Below are positions 35,358 through 44,600 of a stretch of 64,000 nucleotides of DNA, one piece after another. This stretch comes from Labedaea rhizosphaerae (GTDB lineage: Bacteria; Actinomycetota; Actinomycetes; Mycobacteriales; Pseudonocardiaceae): NCBI RefSeq assembly GCF_004362825.1, contig NZ_SNXZ01000001.1, forward strand, positions 1,054,001-1,118,000, given 5' to 3'. How positions within the stretch are numbered: position 1 is the stretch's first letter; each line of letters starts with the position of its first letter. The translations under genes were made by a program, and so were the position numbers. Under the pieces are notes generated by a model. That model ran no database searches, was not told the origin of the DNA, and saw only the letters and a list, made by a program, of their open reading frames with translations.

Positions 35358-35990
35358 GTGATCCGCGTGCTGCTCGTCGACGACCACGAGGTGGTCCGCC
35401 GCGGGCTGCGCGACCTGTTGACCAGCGAAGACGACATCGAGGTGGTCGCCGAGGCGGGCGGCGTCGGCGAGGCGCTCGCGTTGGCCGGCCGGCACTCGAT
35501 CGACGTCGCGGTCGTCGACGTGCGGCTGCCCGACGGCGACGGGGTGGCCCTGTGCCGTTCGCTGCGTTCGCTTCCCGACGGGCCGCGGTGCCTGGTGCTG
35601 ACCGCCTTCGACGACGAGCGGGCCATGGTCGAGGCGATCATGGCCGGGGCGTCGGGGTACCTGTTGAAGCAGGTGCGGGGGCAGGACGTGGTGAACGCCG
35701 TGCGCGAGGTGGCGGCCGGGCGGTCGCTGCTCGACCCGTTGACCACGGCGCACGTGCTGGAACGAATGCGGCGCAGCGCCGAGGCCGACGAGCTGGACGT
35801 GCTGACCGAGCGCGAGCGGGCGGTGCTGGAGTTGATGGGCGAGGGCCTGTCGAACCGGCAGATCGCCGAGCGGTTGTTCCTGGCGGAGAAGACCGTGAAG
35901 AACTACGTGACTTCGGTGCTGGCCAAGCTGGGGATGCAGCGGCGTACGCAGGCGGTCGCGTGGGTGGCTCGCCGCTCAGCGCGCGAGTAG
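35358..35990 (+). CDS. NarL/LuxR-type response regulator, DevR/DosR-like
   Basis: A 210-residue two-component regulator. The receiver domain has VDDHEVVRRGLRDLL, phosphoacceptor Asp54 in VVDVRLPDGDG and GASGYLLKQ. The C-terminal LuxR helix-turn-helix is LTERERAVLELMGEGLSNRQIAERLFLAEKTVKNYV. Motif by motif it resembles mycobacterial DevR/DosR, which binds GGGACTTTAGTCCC-like boxes under hypoxia. No kinase gene is adjacent; a DevS-like kinase is encoded 5 kb away at the end of the cyd operon. The gene starts 2 nt after coaA. Assignment as the regulator of the cydA-upstream box is an inference. Confidence 0.88.
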   Translation: MIRVLLVDDHEVVRRGLRDLLTSEDDIEVVAEAGGVGEALALAGRHSIDVAVVDVRLPDGDGVALCRSLRSLPDGPRCLVLTAFDDERAMVEAIMAGASGYLLKQVRGQDVVNAVREVAAGRSLLDPLTTAHVLERMRRSAEADELDVLTERERAVLELMGEGLSNRQIAERLFLAEKTVKNYVTSVLAKLGMQRRTQAVAWVARRSARE

Positions 35991-36500
35991 CGGGCGCGCG
36001 GCCGCGGCGAAGAGCGCCAGCCCGGACCCGAGCCCGGCGACGACGGCCACCGCGACCGCCGAATGCGTGGTGACGGCGAGGACGATGCCGAGCACGCCGA
36101 GCACGGTCATCACGACCCCGAGCACGGTGAACAGGGCTTCGCGCCAGACCCGCGCGAGCACCACGAAGTGCACGCCGACGACGACCGCGACCCACGCGAC
36201 CGAGGCCTCCGGGTGGTGCAGCACGCGGTTGATCACCAGCACGCCGCCGAACAGCAGGACGACCTCGCCCAGCACGACCAGCCAGTAGCCGCGGCCGAAC
36301 CCGAGCGCGTCCGGCGCGACGGTGACCCGCCGGCGCAACTGGATGATGCGGACCAACAGCGCGACCCCGATGGCGAGGCCGACCACGCGCACGACGATCG
36401 CGCCCGGCGTGCCGAACGGGCCCGCGTTGGCCACGAAGAACACCACACCGAAGACGACGCCGATCAGCGAACCGAAGAGCGGGCGGGCAAGGTCGGACAT
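35976..36500 (-). CDS. Hypothetical integral membrane protein
   Basis: A 174-residue protein with about five hydrophobic segments (FGSLIGVVFGVVFFVANAG at the N-terminus; later GYWLVVLGEVVLLFGGVLVI). I do not recognise the family. It overlaps the convergent response-regulator gene by 15 nt and starts at an ATG. Nothing indicates a catalytic site. It may be transcribed alone, as the Crp-like gene upstream ends 9 nt before it, making an operon also possible. Confidence 0.7.
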   Translation of the reverse strand: MSDLARPLFGSLIGVVFGVVFFVANAGPFGTPGAIVVRVVGLAIGVALLVRIIQLRRRVTVAPDALGFGRGYWLVVLGEVVLLFGGVLVINRVLHHPEASVAWVAVVVGVHFVVLARVWREALFTVLGVVMTVLGVLGIVLAVTTHSAVAVAVVAGLGSGLALFAAAARPLLAR

Positions 36501-36509
36501 GGCCGAACC

Positions 36510-37229
36510 CTAACCCGGCGGCGAACCATTCCCGGCCGCCGAAACCCCGTCGACCGCCTTGCGCAGATCCGCCAAGACGTGCAGCGAGCGGTATCCGATG
36601 GCGATGAACCCGTTGTCCCGCAAGCTCGAGAGCACGGCCGACACCTGTGCGGGCGCGGCGCCGACCGCGGCCGCGATGTCGGGCTGGGTGAACCCGACGT
36701 CGATCAGCACGGCCCCGGTCTCGGTGTCCTCCCGGCCGTGGGCGGCGGCGAGCCAGCGCAGGAACATGATCACCCGGTTCCGCACCTTGTGCGAGGCGAG
36801 GGCCAAAGCGGCGTCACGCTCGCGGAGCTGTGTCGCGATGGTCCACACGACCGCCTGCTCGATGCGGGGGTTCTCGGCACGGAGCCGGGCGAAGTCGGCC
36901 AACGAGATCGCCCGCACGGAGGCCAGCTTGGGCCCGCAGAGGTAGGTGGCATGCGAACGGCTGCCGACGACGAGGTCCTCCAAGGCGACCAGGTCGCCGG
37001 CGCCCAAGATGTCGAGCAACATCGTCGGCCCGTTGGCGAGCGCCGCCCGGTGGACCCGCACATGGCCGCCGGTGACCAGCAACAACCGGGTGACGGCGTT
37101 GCCTTGCAGCAGCATGGCCGCGTTTGCCTGGGTCGGTGTGGGCCGCGACACCGCCAGCACCTTCGACTCGAGGTCGCCGATGCGTCCCATGAACGTGTGC
37201 TTCGGCCAGCAGGCTCGGACAACCATCAC
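36510..37229 (-). CDS. Crp/Fnr family transcriptional regulator
   Basis: A 239-residue protein. An N-terminal cyclic-nucleotide-binding-like beta barrel (LLLVTGGHVRVHRAAL, LDILGAGDLVALEDLV) leads into a C-terminal winged helix (FTQPDIAAAVGAAPAQVSAVLSSLRDNGFIAIGYRSL). No N-terminal Cys cluster for an Fe-S centre is present, so it is not a classic Fnr oxygen sensor; an effector cannot be named. Its ATG overlaps the stop of the small membrane protein upstream (ATGA), so the two are co-translated. Confidence 0.85.
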   Translation of the reverse strand: MMVVRACWPKHTFMGRIGDLESKVLAVSRPTPTQANAAMLLQGNAVTRLLLVTGGHVRVHRAALANGPTMLLDILGAGDLVALEDLVVGSRSHATYLCGPKLASVRAISLADFARLRAENPRIEQAVVWTIATQLRERDAALALASHKVRNRVIMFLRWLAAAHGREDTETGAVLIDVGFTQPDIAAAVGAAPAQVSAVLSSLRDNGFIAIGYRSLHVLADLRKAVDGVSAAGNGSPPG

Positions 37230-37420
37230 GCGGCGACCGCGGCGAGGGCGTACAAGATGGGCGGCAGGGTCGCGAGCATGGCGGCCAGCGCGGCCAGCAC
37301 CCGGACCACGGGCCAGGAGGACGCCAGCATCCTGCGCGTGATCACGACGGCCAAGGCCAAGTAAGCCATGGCGATGAGACAGGCGGTGACCACCACCAAC
37401 GGGTGGGTGAACTCACTCAT
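37226..37420 (-). CDS. Small membrane protein cotranscribed with the Crp-like gene
   Basis: A 64-residue protein starting at ATG 37420 (MSEFTHPLVVVT). It has two hydrophobic helices, about residues 8-25 and 38-62, and no other feature. It overlaps the Crp-like gene by 4 nt. No family is recognised. A longer upstream frame is possible but adds a basic, unlikely leader. Confidence 0.6.
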   Translation of the reverse strand: MSEFTHPLVVVTACLIAMAYLALAVVITRRMLASSWPVVRVLAALAAMLATLPPILYALAAVAA

Positions 37421-37988
37421 CGTGACTATTCGTCTCCTCGTTCCAGGTCGGCGCTCGCTGGGGATCGGCCCGGGAGGCAAGGAGTTCGTTGGTAGGGACG
37501 CCGCCTCCCGAGGGGTGCTCAGAAGGCTAAGGATTCGATCTTGAGCCCGAAAGTGCCACCAAACGGGCGATTAAGTGCACTGCCACAATGACCGAGACGC
37601 CGCTTGTGACAGTGGGTACTTACCGTTAGTGGCGACTAACGCCCGATCGCCCGAGCGGCGGCCAGGTAACGATTAATCAAGCGCGACCTGCGGATACCGT
37701 GGATGTCCTGATTTCAGCGGAAGAAGGACGGACGGGTGGTACAGGGTGGCCGCGTCCTGCACCAGGTCATCGTTCCCTCGCTGGGGATCGGGCGTGGCGA
37801 AGGGCACGACGGGGGTGGGTCGGGGGTGGTAGCCCGGCCCACTCCCGTCAACCGGGCCCAGCGCGCTGGTCCGTTCTGCTCACGCCAGAAGTGTTGCCTA
37901 CTCACCGTAATCGATCTCCGAAGCAGCCACAGCAGATCGAGTGATCTAGAACACTTTCGCAAACCCCTGATTTCACGTCTTGCCTGGC
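37421..37988. other. Intergenic region of about 570 bp without a convincing gene
   Basis: This stretch is less GC-rich than its surroundings and holds no frame with credible coding character. It contains a perfect hairpin CGTTAGT-GGCG-ACTAACG (37624-37641) and a palindrome AGATC-GAGT-GATCT (37934-37947). It could carry the promoter of the 37420 gene and possibly a small RNA. I cannot define one. Confidence 0.4.
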
Positions 37989-38411
37989 TCAGGCACGTGA
38001 TCGGCGGAAGAGCGACGCGGACGCGACCACGCCGGCGACGGCGGGCAGCAGGGCCAGGATCCCCCACAGCGGCGGGTAGATCGTCGAGCCGTATTCGGCG
38101 GAGACGAGCAGCAGCAATGCGAGCGCCGCGGTGAGCACGGTCATGACCACAGCCAGCACCGGCGCCGAGCGGCGGTGGTTGCGGGCGGGCCTCAGCACGA
38201 CCAGCCAGAGCAGCGCGCCGACCACGGCGACCGTGTAGATCAGCCCGTACAGCAGGCCGGAGCTGGGCTGTTCGCCGTGCGGTGCGTACATGGCGGTGGC
38301 GTGTTCGGCGAGGGTCCGGCCGCCGACCTGGTCGATCACGGCGGCGACGACGAGGACGACCGGCAGCGCGACGGCGACCACGATCGCCCTTTCAGAAAGT
38401 GACTGTCTCAT
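37989..38411 (-). CDS. Integral membrane protein (DUF6069-like)
   Basis: A 140-residue protein with four hydrophobic segments. The first loop has AEHATAMYAPHGEQPSSGLLYGLIYTVAV, a pattern seen in small actinobacterial DUF6069-type proteins adjacent to TetR genes. It is divergent from the TetR gene at 38486, and repeated AGTGACTGTCT-like sites span its start codon, so it is very probably that regulator's target. Family assignment is tentative; no activity is known. Confidence 0.65.
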   Translation of the reverse strand: MRQSLSERAIVVAVALPVVLVVAAVIDQVGGRTLAEHATAMYAPHGEQPSSGLLYGLIYTVAVVGALLWLVVLRPARNHRRSAPVLAVVMTVLTAALALLLLVSAEYGSTIYPPLWGILALLPAVAGVVASASLFRRSRA

Positions 38412-38467
38412 AGCTAGCGACTGTACGAACGCTCCAATAGACAGTCAAACTCATTCAGACAGTGACT
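38398..38467. promoter_or_regulatory. Nested repeats, probable TetR operators
   Basis: AGTGACTGTCT (38398-38408) is inverted to AGACAGTGACT (38457-38467). A weaker inner pair, GCGACTGT (38417-38424) and AGACAGTC (38439-38446), lies between. The four half-sites cover the promoter between the membrane protein and tetR. Confidence 0.55.
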
Positions 38468-38485
38468 TGCTGATAGCCTGATCAC

Positions 38486-39049
38486 ATGGCTACTGGTCTG
38501 CGGGAACGCTGGCGGCGCGAAGCGCGGCGCACGATCCAGGAGCGCGCGCTGGACCTGTTCGACGAGCGCGGGTTCGACGGCGTCACCATCGAGGAGATCG
38601 CCGCGGCGGCCGAGGTGTCGGCGTCCTCGGTCTACCGGTTCTTCGGCACCAAGGAAGGGCTGATCGTCGCCGACGAGTTCGACACACTGAGCCAGGAAGG
38701 GCTCGAGGAGGTCGTCGACGCGCGCGACCCCGTCGGCAGCCTGCTGCGCGCGGTCTTCGCCTACGAGACGCCGGACGACGGACCGGGCCCGTGGCGGCGC
38801 GTGCGGTGGTTCTTCAAGGAGCCGTCGGTGCGGATGGCCGCGTGCGCCGCGTTCGACCGGGCGAGCCAGCGGATCGTGCCGTTGCTGGTCAAGGGCGGGC
38901 TGTCGGCGACGCAGGCGCGGGTGGCCGCGAACGCGTTGGCGTTCGGGTACTTCGGGGCGTTGGAGCAGTGGTACCTCGACGGTGGCGACCAGCCGATCGC
39001 CACCTACGTCGAGGAGGGTTTGGCGCCGTTGCGCCGGATCTGGGCCTAG
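38486..39049 (+). CDS. TetR-family transcriptional regulator
   Basis: A 187-residue regulator. The helix-turn-helix is GVTIEEIAAAAEVSASSVYRFF, after a basic N-terminus (RERWRREARRTIQERAL), and the C-terminal domain is TetR-like with an acyl- or small-ligand-type pocket not further defined. It is divergent from a small membrane protein with four half-sites between them, the usual autoregulated exporter or membrane-protein pair. Its 3' end overlaps the convergent TIGR03086 gene by 4 nt. Confidence 0.9.
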   Translation: MATGLRERWRREARRTIQERALDLFDERGFDGVTIEEIAAAAEVSASSVYRFFGTKEGLIVADEFDTLSQEGLEEVVDARDPVGSLLRAVFAYETPDDGPGPWRRVRWFFKEPSVRMAACAAFDRASQRIVPLLVKGGLSATQARVAANALAFGYFGALEQWYLDGGDQPIATYVEEGLAPLRRIWA

Positions 39050-39618
39050 CGGGCGGTCCAGAACGGGTCGCGGCCGATGAAGGCGATCATTCGCGTTTGG
39101 ACATCCGCGTCGGCCGGGACGGCCACGCGCGGGCCGTACTGGCCCGACGCGCGCAGGACGTCGTCCATCGGTTCCATGCCGCCGAGCATCGCGGCGCAGA
39201 AGTCCTGGTCCAGGCGGTCGTCCTGGCCGGTCGCGCGGGACAGGTCCCACGTGTGCATGAAGATGTCCGACGTGTAGAACTGGTCGATCGCGGCCGGCAA
39301 CGCGAGCGTGCCGATGTGGCGGTTGGTGAGCTCGCGGTTCGCCGTCTCGGGGTCGTCGAGCAGGGCCTGCACGCCATCGCTGTGCACCTGCCACGCCGCG
39401 ACCGGGTCCGCGTCGACCGACGGGCCCTTGGGCAGGTCGATGCCGGCGCCCGCGGACAGGAAGCTCGGGAACCACTCGACCAGGTGGCGCACGACGTCGC
39501 GGGCCGTCCAGTCCTCGACCGGGGACGGCGCGTCCCAGTCCTTGGCACCGCGAACGCGTTCGGTGAAGGTTCCCGCGACCGCGCGGTGGCGCGCGGCCGG
39601 CTGCTCAGGCAGTGCCAT
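39046..39618 (-). CDS. TIGR03086 family metal-binding protein (DinB/MDMPI superfamily)
   Basis: A 190-residue helical-bundle protein. HRAVAGTFTERVRG, ARDVVRHLVEWFPSF and SDIFMHTWDLSRATGQ hold the three metal-ligand His positions of the DinB/mycothiol-dependent maleylpyruvate isomerase fold. Members often use mycothiol or act as metal-dependent transferases; the substrate is unknown here. It is the third gene of an ArsR-SRPBCC-TIGR03086 operon, overlapping the SRPBCC gene by 14 nt. Confidence 0.85.
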   Translation of the reverse strand: MALPEQPAARHRAVAGTFTERVRGAKDWDAPSPVEDWTARDVVRHLVEWFPSFLSAGAGIDLPKGPSVDADPVAAWQVHSDGVQALLDDPETANRELTNRHIGTLALPAAIDQFYTSDIFMHTWDLSRATGQDDRLDQDFCAAMLGGMEPMDDVLRASGQYGPRVAVPADADVQTRMIAFIGRDPFWTAR

Positions 39619-40096
39619 CGTTCAACATCCTCTCCAGCTTGGCGTATCCCTCGTTGATGCCGACTTCCATGCCGGAGCGCAGGAGGCCGTCGCGGGCCTC
39701 GATGCTGTCCACAAGGGACTGTGTGCGCAGCCGCGTGCGGCCGTCGCCCAGGTCGTCGAACCACATCGTCTCCAGCACGACACCCTCCGGCTCGCCTTCG
39801 AAGGTGAAGGTCTGCACGATCCGGTCCGGCCGCACGTCGTGGAAGCAGCCGTGGAACGCGTACTCCACACCGTTGACCAGCGACACGTAGCGCCAGCTGC
39901 CGCCGGTGCGGGCGTCCCATGCGTCGATCCGGGTGGTGGTCGCGTCGGGACCGACCCACTTGGCGAACAACACGGGATCGGTGTGGGCGCGGAAGAGTTG
40001 CGCCGGCTCGGCCGTGAAGTCACGCACGGTCCGGATCACCGGCAGGTTCGGGTCGGCTTCTATACGGGCCTCAATGATCTTGTTCATGGTCTTCAC
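39605..40096 (-). CDS. SRPBCC (AHSA1-type) domain protein
   Basis: A 163-residue single-domain protein. RTVRDFTAEPAQLFRAHTDPVLFAKWVGP and FHGCFHDVRPDRIVQTFTFEG are typical of the AHSA1 START-like family, which forms a hydrophobic ligand cavity. GTG 40096 has GGAG 4 nt upstream; ATG 40087 is the alternative. It overlaps the ArsR gene by 26 nt, a common pairing in which both sense or respond to the same signal. No ligand can be inferred. Confidence 0.87.
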   Translation of the reverse strand: MKTMNKIIEARIEADPNLPVIRTVRDFTAEPAQLFRAHTDPVLFAKWVGPDATTTRIDAWDARTGGSWRYVSLVNGVEYAFHGCFHDVRPDRIVQTFTFEGEPEGVVLETMWFDDLGDGRTRLRTQSLVDSIEARDGLLRSGMEVGINEGYAKLERMLNDGTA

Positions 40097-40412
40097 CCAT
40101 CTCCGCGAGGACGGTGTCGAGGCGGCGGTAGCGCTGCTCGAGACGCCTGCGGTAGCGCTCGATCCAGCCGTCCATCAGGTCGAGCACCTGCGCCTCGAGC
40201 CGCACCGGCCGGGGCTGCGGACCCGGCGGCCGGGTGACGAGCCCGGCGCCTTCGAGTACCCGCAGGTGCTTGTAGACCGCTTGCAACGACATCTCGTACG
40301 GCTCGGCCAGCTGGCTCACGGTCGCTTCGCCGTCGGCCAGCCGGGCCACCATGTCGCGCCGCGTCGGATCGGCGAGGGCGGCGAAGGCTTGGGACAGCGT
40401 GTCGGCGGGCAT
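40071..40412 (-). CDS. ArsR-family transcriptional regulator
   Basis: A 113-residue winged-helix repressor: FAALADPTRRDMVARLADGEATVSQLAEPYEMSLQAVYKHLRVLEGAGLV covers the DNA-binding helices. The metal-binding ELCVCDL motif is absent, so it is a non-metal ArsR of the type paired with AHSA1 proteins. ATG 40412 is adopted; the TTG at 40427 lies inside a palindrome. The palindrome just upstream suggests autoregulation of this three-gene operon. Confidence 0.88.
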   Translation of the reverse strand: MPADTLSQAFAALADPTRRDMVARLADGEATVSQLAEPYEMSLQAVYKHLRVLEGAGLVTRPPGPQPRPVRLEAQVLDLMDGWIERYRRRLEQRYRRLDTVLAEMGEDHEQDH

Positions 40413-40421
40413 CTTCGTCTC

Positions 40422-40441
40422 TTTCAACTTTGTGGTTGAAA
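40422..40441. promoter_or_regulatory. Operator-like palindrome of the ArsR operon
   Basis: TTTCAAC (40422-40428), TTTGTG, GTTGAAA (40435-40441): a perfect 7+6+7 inverted repeat starting 10 bp from the arsR ATG. Confidence 0.6.
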
Positions 40442-40494
40442 CGACCTTAAGGCTTCAGGTCTCCGAGAGTCAACCCTTCGGTTTAAAGCGCTGT

Positions 40495-41634
40495 TCAGAC
40501 CGGCACTTGCCAGACGACGGTGGTGCCGCGGGGCGACGAACGCAGCTCGAACGTGCCGCCCGCGCGTTCGGCGCGCTCCGCCAGGTTGCGCAGGCCGCGC
40601 TTGGTCACGCCGTCCGGGATGCCGCTGCCGTCGTCGGCGACCAGCAGCCGCAACTTCCCGCCGGTGATGTCCACCTGGACCGAGAGCCAGCCGGCGCCCG
40701 CATGTCTGACCACATTGGACAGTGCCTCACGCAGGGCCGCGCGGGCGTCGTCGGCGACCGAGACCGACACCGCGGACAGGTCGCCGTGCAGTTGCAGGAT
40801 CGGGTCGAAGCCGAGCAGTTCCCGGGCGATGTCGACCTCGGCGCGCACGGACGCCGCCAGGTCGGTGTGGTTCTCGCCCGGGTTCGGGTCGCGCAGCGTG
40901 CGGACGACCGCGCGCACGTCGGCGATCGCCGCGTCCAGCTGGTCGACGGCGTCGGCCAGGCGGGTGGCGTCGCGGCGGGCGAGCTTGCGGGTCGGCTTGC
41001 GCGCCAACAGGTCCAGCTGCATGCCGGCGCCGTAGAGGCGCTGGACGATCACGTCGTGCAGGTCGCGCGCGATGCGTTCACGCTCCTCGTACAGGTCGAC
41101 GCGCTGGCGTGCGGCCGAGCCCTCGGACAGCACGGTGACCAGGCCGGCCTGCGCGGCGAACGCCGTCAGCACGTCCACGGTGACCGGCTCGAACGACGCG
41201 CGGCCCCGACGGCGGTAGACGGTCAGCACGCCGAGGCTCCGCTCCCGCGTGCCGAACGGCGCCGCCGCGAACGCCCCGTACTGGCGCAACTCCTTCGGGA
41301 CGAAGGGCGCGGTGCGCGGGTCGGTGGTCACGTCGTCGACGACGATCGGCACCCCGCTGCGCGCCACGCGGGCGGCCGAGGACCGGCTGGACAGCACCAG
41401 GCCGAGCGGGGACGTGCCCAGGACCGTGCCGCCGTGCGCGGCCTCGATCGTGACCGAGCCGTCGTCCGCCTGCGCCATGACGAGACCGAGGTCGGCCTCG
41501 GCCAGCGCGGCGGCACTGCGCACGACGAGGTCGAGCACCGCCGCCGGGTCGTCACCGGCGAGCGCGGCGGTGGCGATCTCGGTGGACGCGGTCAGCGTGC
41601 GCGCGGCCAGGGTCGGGTCCATCAGGCGCAACAC
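40495..41634 (-). CDS. GAF-domain sensor histidine kinase, DevS/DosT-like
   Basis: A 379-residue kinase. One GAF domain (about residues 25-170) precedes a HisKA_3 dimerisation region with the phosphorylated His193 in ARDLHDVIVQRLYGAGM, then an HATPase domain with ALREALSNVVRHAG and DDGSGIP. The RDLHDxVxQRLFxxGM wording is that of the DevS/NarL-partner kinases. Mycobacterial DevS has two GAF domains and a haem; only one GAF is seen here and haem binding cannot be judged. GTG 41634 shares one base with the cydDC stop (TAGTG), so it is translated as the last gene of the cyd operon. The likely partner is the DevR-like protein at 35358. Confidence 0.88.
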   Translation of the reverse strand: MLRLMDPTLAARTLTASTEIATAALAGDDPAAVLDLVVRSAAALAEADLGLVMAQADDGSVTIEAAHGGTVLGTSPLGLVLSSRSSAARVARSGVPIVVDDVTTDPRTAPFVPKELRQYGAFAAAPFGTRERSLGVLTVYRRRGRASFEPVTVDVLTAFAAQAGLVTVLSEGSAARQRVDLYEERERIARDLHDVIVQRLYGAGMQLDLLARKPTRKLARRDATRLADAVDQLDAAIADVRAVVRTLRDPNPGENHTDLAASVRAEVDIARELLGFDPILQLHGDLSAVSVSVADDARAALREALSNVVRHAGAGWLSVQVDITGGKLRLLVADDGSGIPDGVTKRGLRNLAERAERAGGTFELRSSPRGTTVVWQVPV

Positions 41635-44600
41635 TAGGTCCTCGCCAGGACGCGGCCACGGGAAAGGTCGAGCACGAGGTCGGCCGTCTCGGCTTCCTCA
41701 GGGCGGTGCGTGACGTGCAGGACGGTGCGGCCGCGGAACCGTTCCCGGAGCCCGGCGAGCAGTTCGGTCGCGGTCGGGACGTCGAGGTGGGCCGTGGGTT
41801 CGTCGAGCAGGACGAGGTCGGCGTCCTTGGCCAGCAAGGCCCGCGCCAGGGCGAGGCGCGTCGCCTCCCCGCCGGAGGTCCCGCTGCCGCCGGCGCCGAG
41901 CTCGACGTCGAGGCGATCGACCCAGGCCGGCAGGCAAGCCGAGCGGAGGGCGTCCGCGAGTTCGGCGTCGGTGGCCGTGGGGTCGGCGAGGCGCAGGTTC
42001 TCCCGGACGGTGGTGGCGACCAGGTGCGGTTCTTGCGGGCACCACGCGACGCGCTCGGGTCGGCCTGCGGTGCCGCGCTCGGGGTCCAGGAAGCCGAGGA
42101 GCAGGGCCAACAGGGTGGACTTGCCCGCGCCGGACTCGCCGACGACGGCAACGTGCGTGCCTTCGGGGATGGTGATCGTCAGGTTGCGCAGCGCGGGTTG
42201 GTCGGCGCCCGGCCACCGCACGTCGACGCCGACGAGTTCGATGTCCCGCGACGTCGGCCGCGATCTCGGTTGTGGCGTGCGGTCGGCCCGTTCCGGAAGC
42301 GTGATGCTGGTCAGGGCCGTGCGTAGCGAGCCCAGGTGCTGGGCGGCGCCGGGCAAAGGCGCCAGCGCTTCGGTCAGGGCCAGAGGCACCAAGGCCAGGA
42401 CGGCTACCAGGACACCGGATCCGACGCCCAGCCACGCCCCCGTCAACGCGGCCAGCCCCATGGCCAGGACGACCAGGCCTGCTCCCGCACCGGCGCCGAA
42501 GGCCTGGCGGCGGGCTCGCCTGGTCAGGTCTTCGTCCAACGCGGCCAGCTCGGCCCGCACCTGCTCGTCGGCGCCGTAGGCGACCAGGTCAGGGGCGGCG
42601 TCCAGCAGGGTGAGCAGGCGGGTGGCCACGGCTCGGCGGTCGGCGGCGAGGGCCGCCGTGGCCTTGCGGTCCAGGCGGACGGTCAGCCAAGGCGCCACCA
42701 GACCGGCGATCAGCACCGCCGCCAAGAGCGCCAGGCCCGCCGTGGGCAGGACCGCCCACTGGACGGCGACCGCGAGGGTGGTGACGCCCAAGGCGATCAA
42801 CGGCGGGGTCAGCACGCGTGGGGTCAGGTCGCGGACCGTGGTCACGTCGTCGACCAGGCGGCGGGCGGCCTCGGCGGGCTGGGGCGCGGCCGCACCGAGG
42901 CGGATCACCTTGTGCCACAAGCTTTCGCGCAGGACCGTGGCCGTCCTGAGCGCGGCGTCGTGGGTCATCAGGCGTTCGGCGTAGCGGAGGCCGGCCTTGG
43001 CCAGGCCGAAGGCCCGCACGCCGACGATGGCCACCGACAGGGTCAGGATCGGCGGACGCTGGGACGCCGTGGCGATCAGCCAGGCGGACGTCGCCGTCAG
43101 GGCCACCCCGGCGGCCAGGGCCAGGGCGCCCAGCAGGGCGGCGGTGAGCAGGCGGGCGCTGACCAGCGACCGCAGGCGGGCGCGGCCGGGCTCCCGCGCG
43201 GACCGGAGCTCGCCTGACGGCGGTCCGGTCCGCGCGGGCCCTTCCCCCGGGGCGGTGGCCCGATGGCTGGCCAGCAGCACGGCGGCCCCCGCGTCCGCCG
43301 CCCGCTGCACCTGCGCCTGCACAGCGGCGGCATGACGCGGGTCCAGGTGCGCGGTCGGCTCGTCGAGCACCAGCAGCCACGCGCCATGCCGAGCACGCAG
43401 CAACGCCCGCGCCACGGCCACGCGCTGCCGCTCCCCCGTCGACAGCTCGGCCGTGCCGCGGCCCAGCAACGCATTGATACCCAATGCCACCGACAATTCC
43501 GTGATCTCGCTGGTCAGCGCCTCGGGAACGGCCAGTTCGAGTTCGTCGCGGACGGTGGCGCCGGTGAAGGCGGGGCGCTGCGGCACCCACGCGATCGAGC
43601 GCCGCCACGCGGCCAGGTCGGCGCCGGCCAGGTCGACACCGGCCACGGTGATCCGGCCGTCGGACGGTGGCGCGAAGCCCAGCAGGGCGGCGATCGCCGT
43701 GGACTTGCCCGCGCCGCTCGGCAGGTCGAGGCGGGTGATCCCACCCGGGCGGACGGTGCAGGTCACCGGGGTCATGGCGCGGCGATCGACCCGCAGGCCC
43801 GAGATGCGGACCTCACCGCGGGGCAGGGGGTGCCCACCGGCCGGCGGGTCGACCAGCAGGTCGGCGACCCGGCGCACCGCCTCGACGCCGTCCTCGCTCG
43901 CGTGGTGGGCGGCACCCGCGGCCCGCAGCGGCAGGTAGCACTCCGGCGCCAGGACCAGCACGAACAAGCCGGTGGCCAGCCCCAGGTCGCCGCCGACGAG
44001 CCGCAGGCCGATCGCCACCGCGACCAACGCGACGGACAACGTCGAGACGAGTTCGAGCACCACCGCCGAGCTGAACGCCACGCGCAACGTCGCCATGGTC
44101 GCCGCGCGGTGCCGCTCCGACACCCGGCGCACGGCCGTGACCTGGGCGTCGGCCCGGCGGAACGCGACCAGCACCGGCAACGCCTTGATCAGCTCCAGCA
44201 ACCGGCCGGACATGCGCTGTTCGGCGTCGGCCAGTTCGCCGACCCGGCCCTGGGTGTACTTGCCGACCAGGATCGCGAAGACCGGGATCAACGGGACTGT
44301 CACGGCGACCAGCACCGCGGACAGCGGGTCGGCCACCAGGATCGCGAAGCCGATCGCCACGGGTAGCACGGCCGCGGCCACCAAGGCGGGCAGGTACTGC
44401 GCGAAGTAGGCGTCCAACGCGTCCAGGCCGCGGGTGCCCAACGCGGTCAGCTCGGCGGGCCCGCGAGCGGCGATCCACTCCGGCCCGCGGCGCACCGCAC
44501 TGTCCACAAGCGACGCTCGCAGCTCCGCCTTGGTGCCCGCCGCCGCGCGGGCCGCGACCACCTGGGTGGCCCAGGTCAGCACAGCTCGGACGACGACCGC

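Noticed and set aside
36510-37229. Oxygen-sensing Fnr
   Set aside because: The N-terminal Cys cluster needed for an Fe-S centre is absent.
37714-38134. Coding frames in the 37.4-38.0 kb gap
   Set aside because: Candidate frames on both strands are Arg/Pro/Ser-rich, lack RBSs and overlap the DUF6069-like gene.
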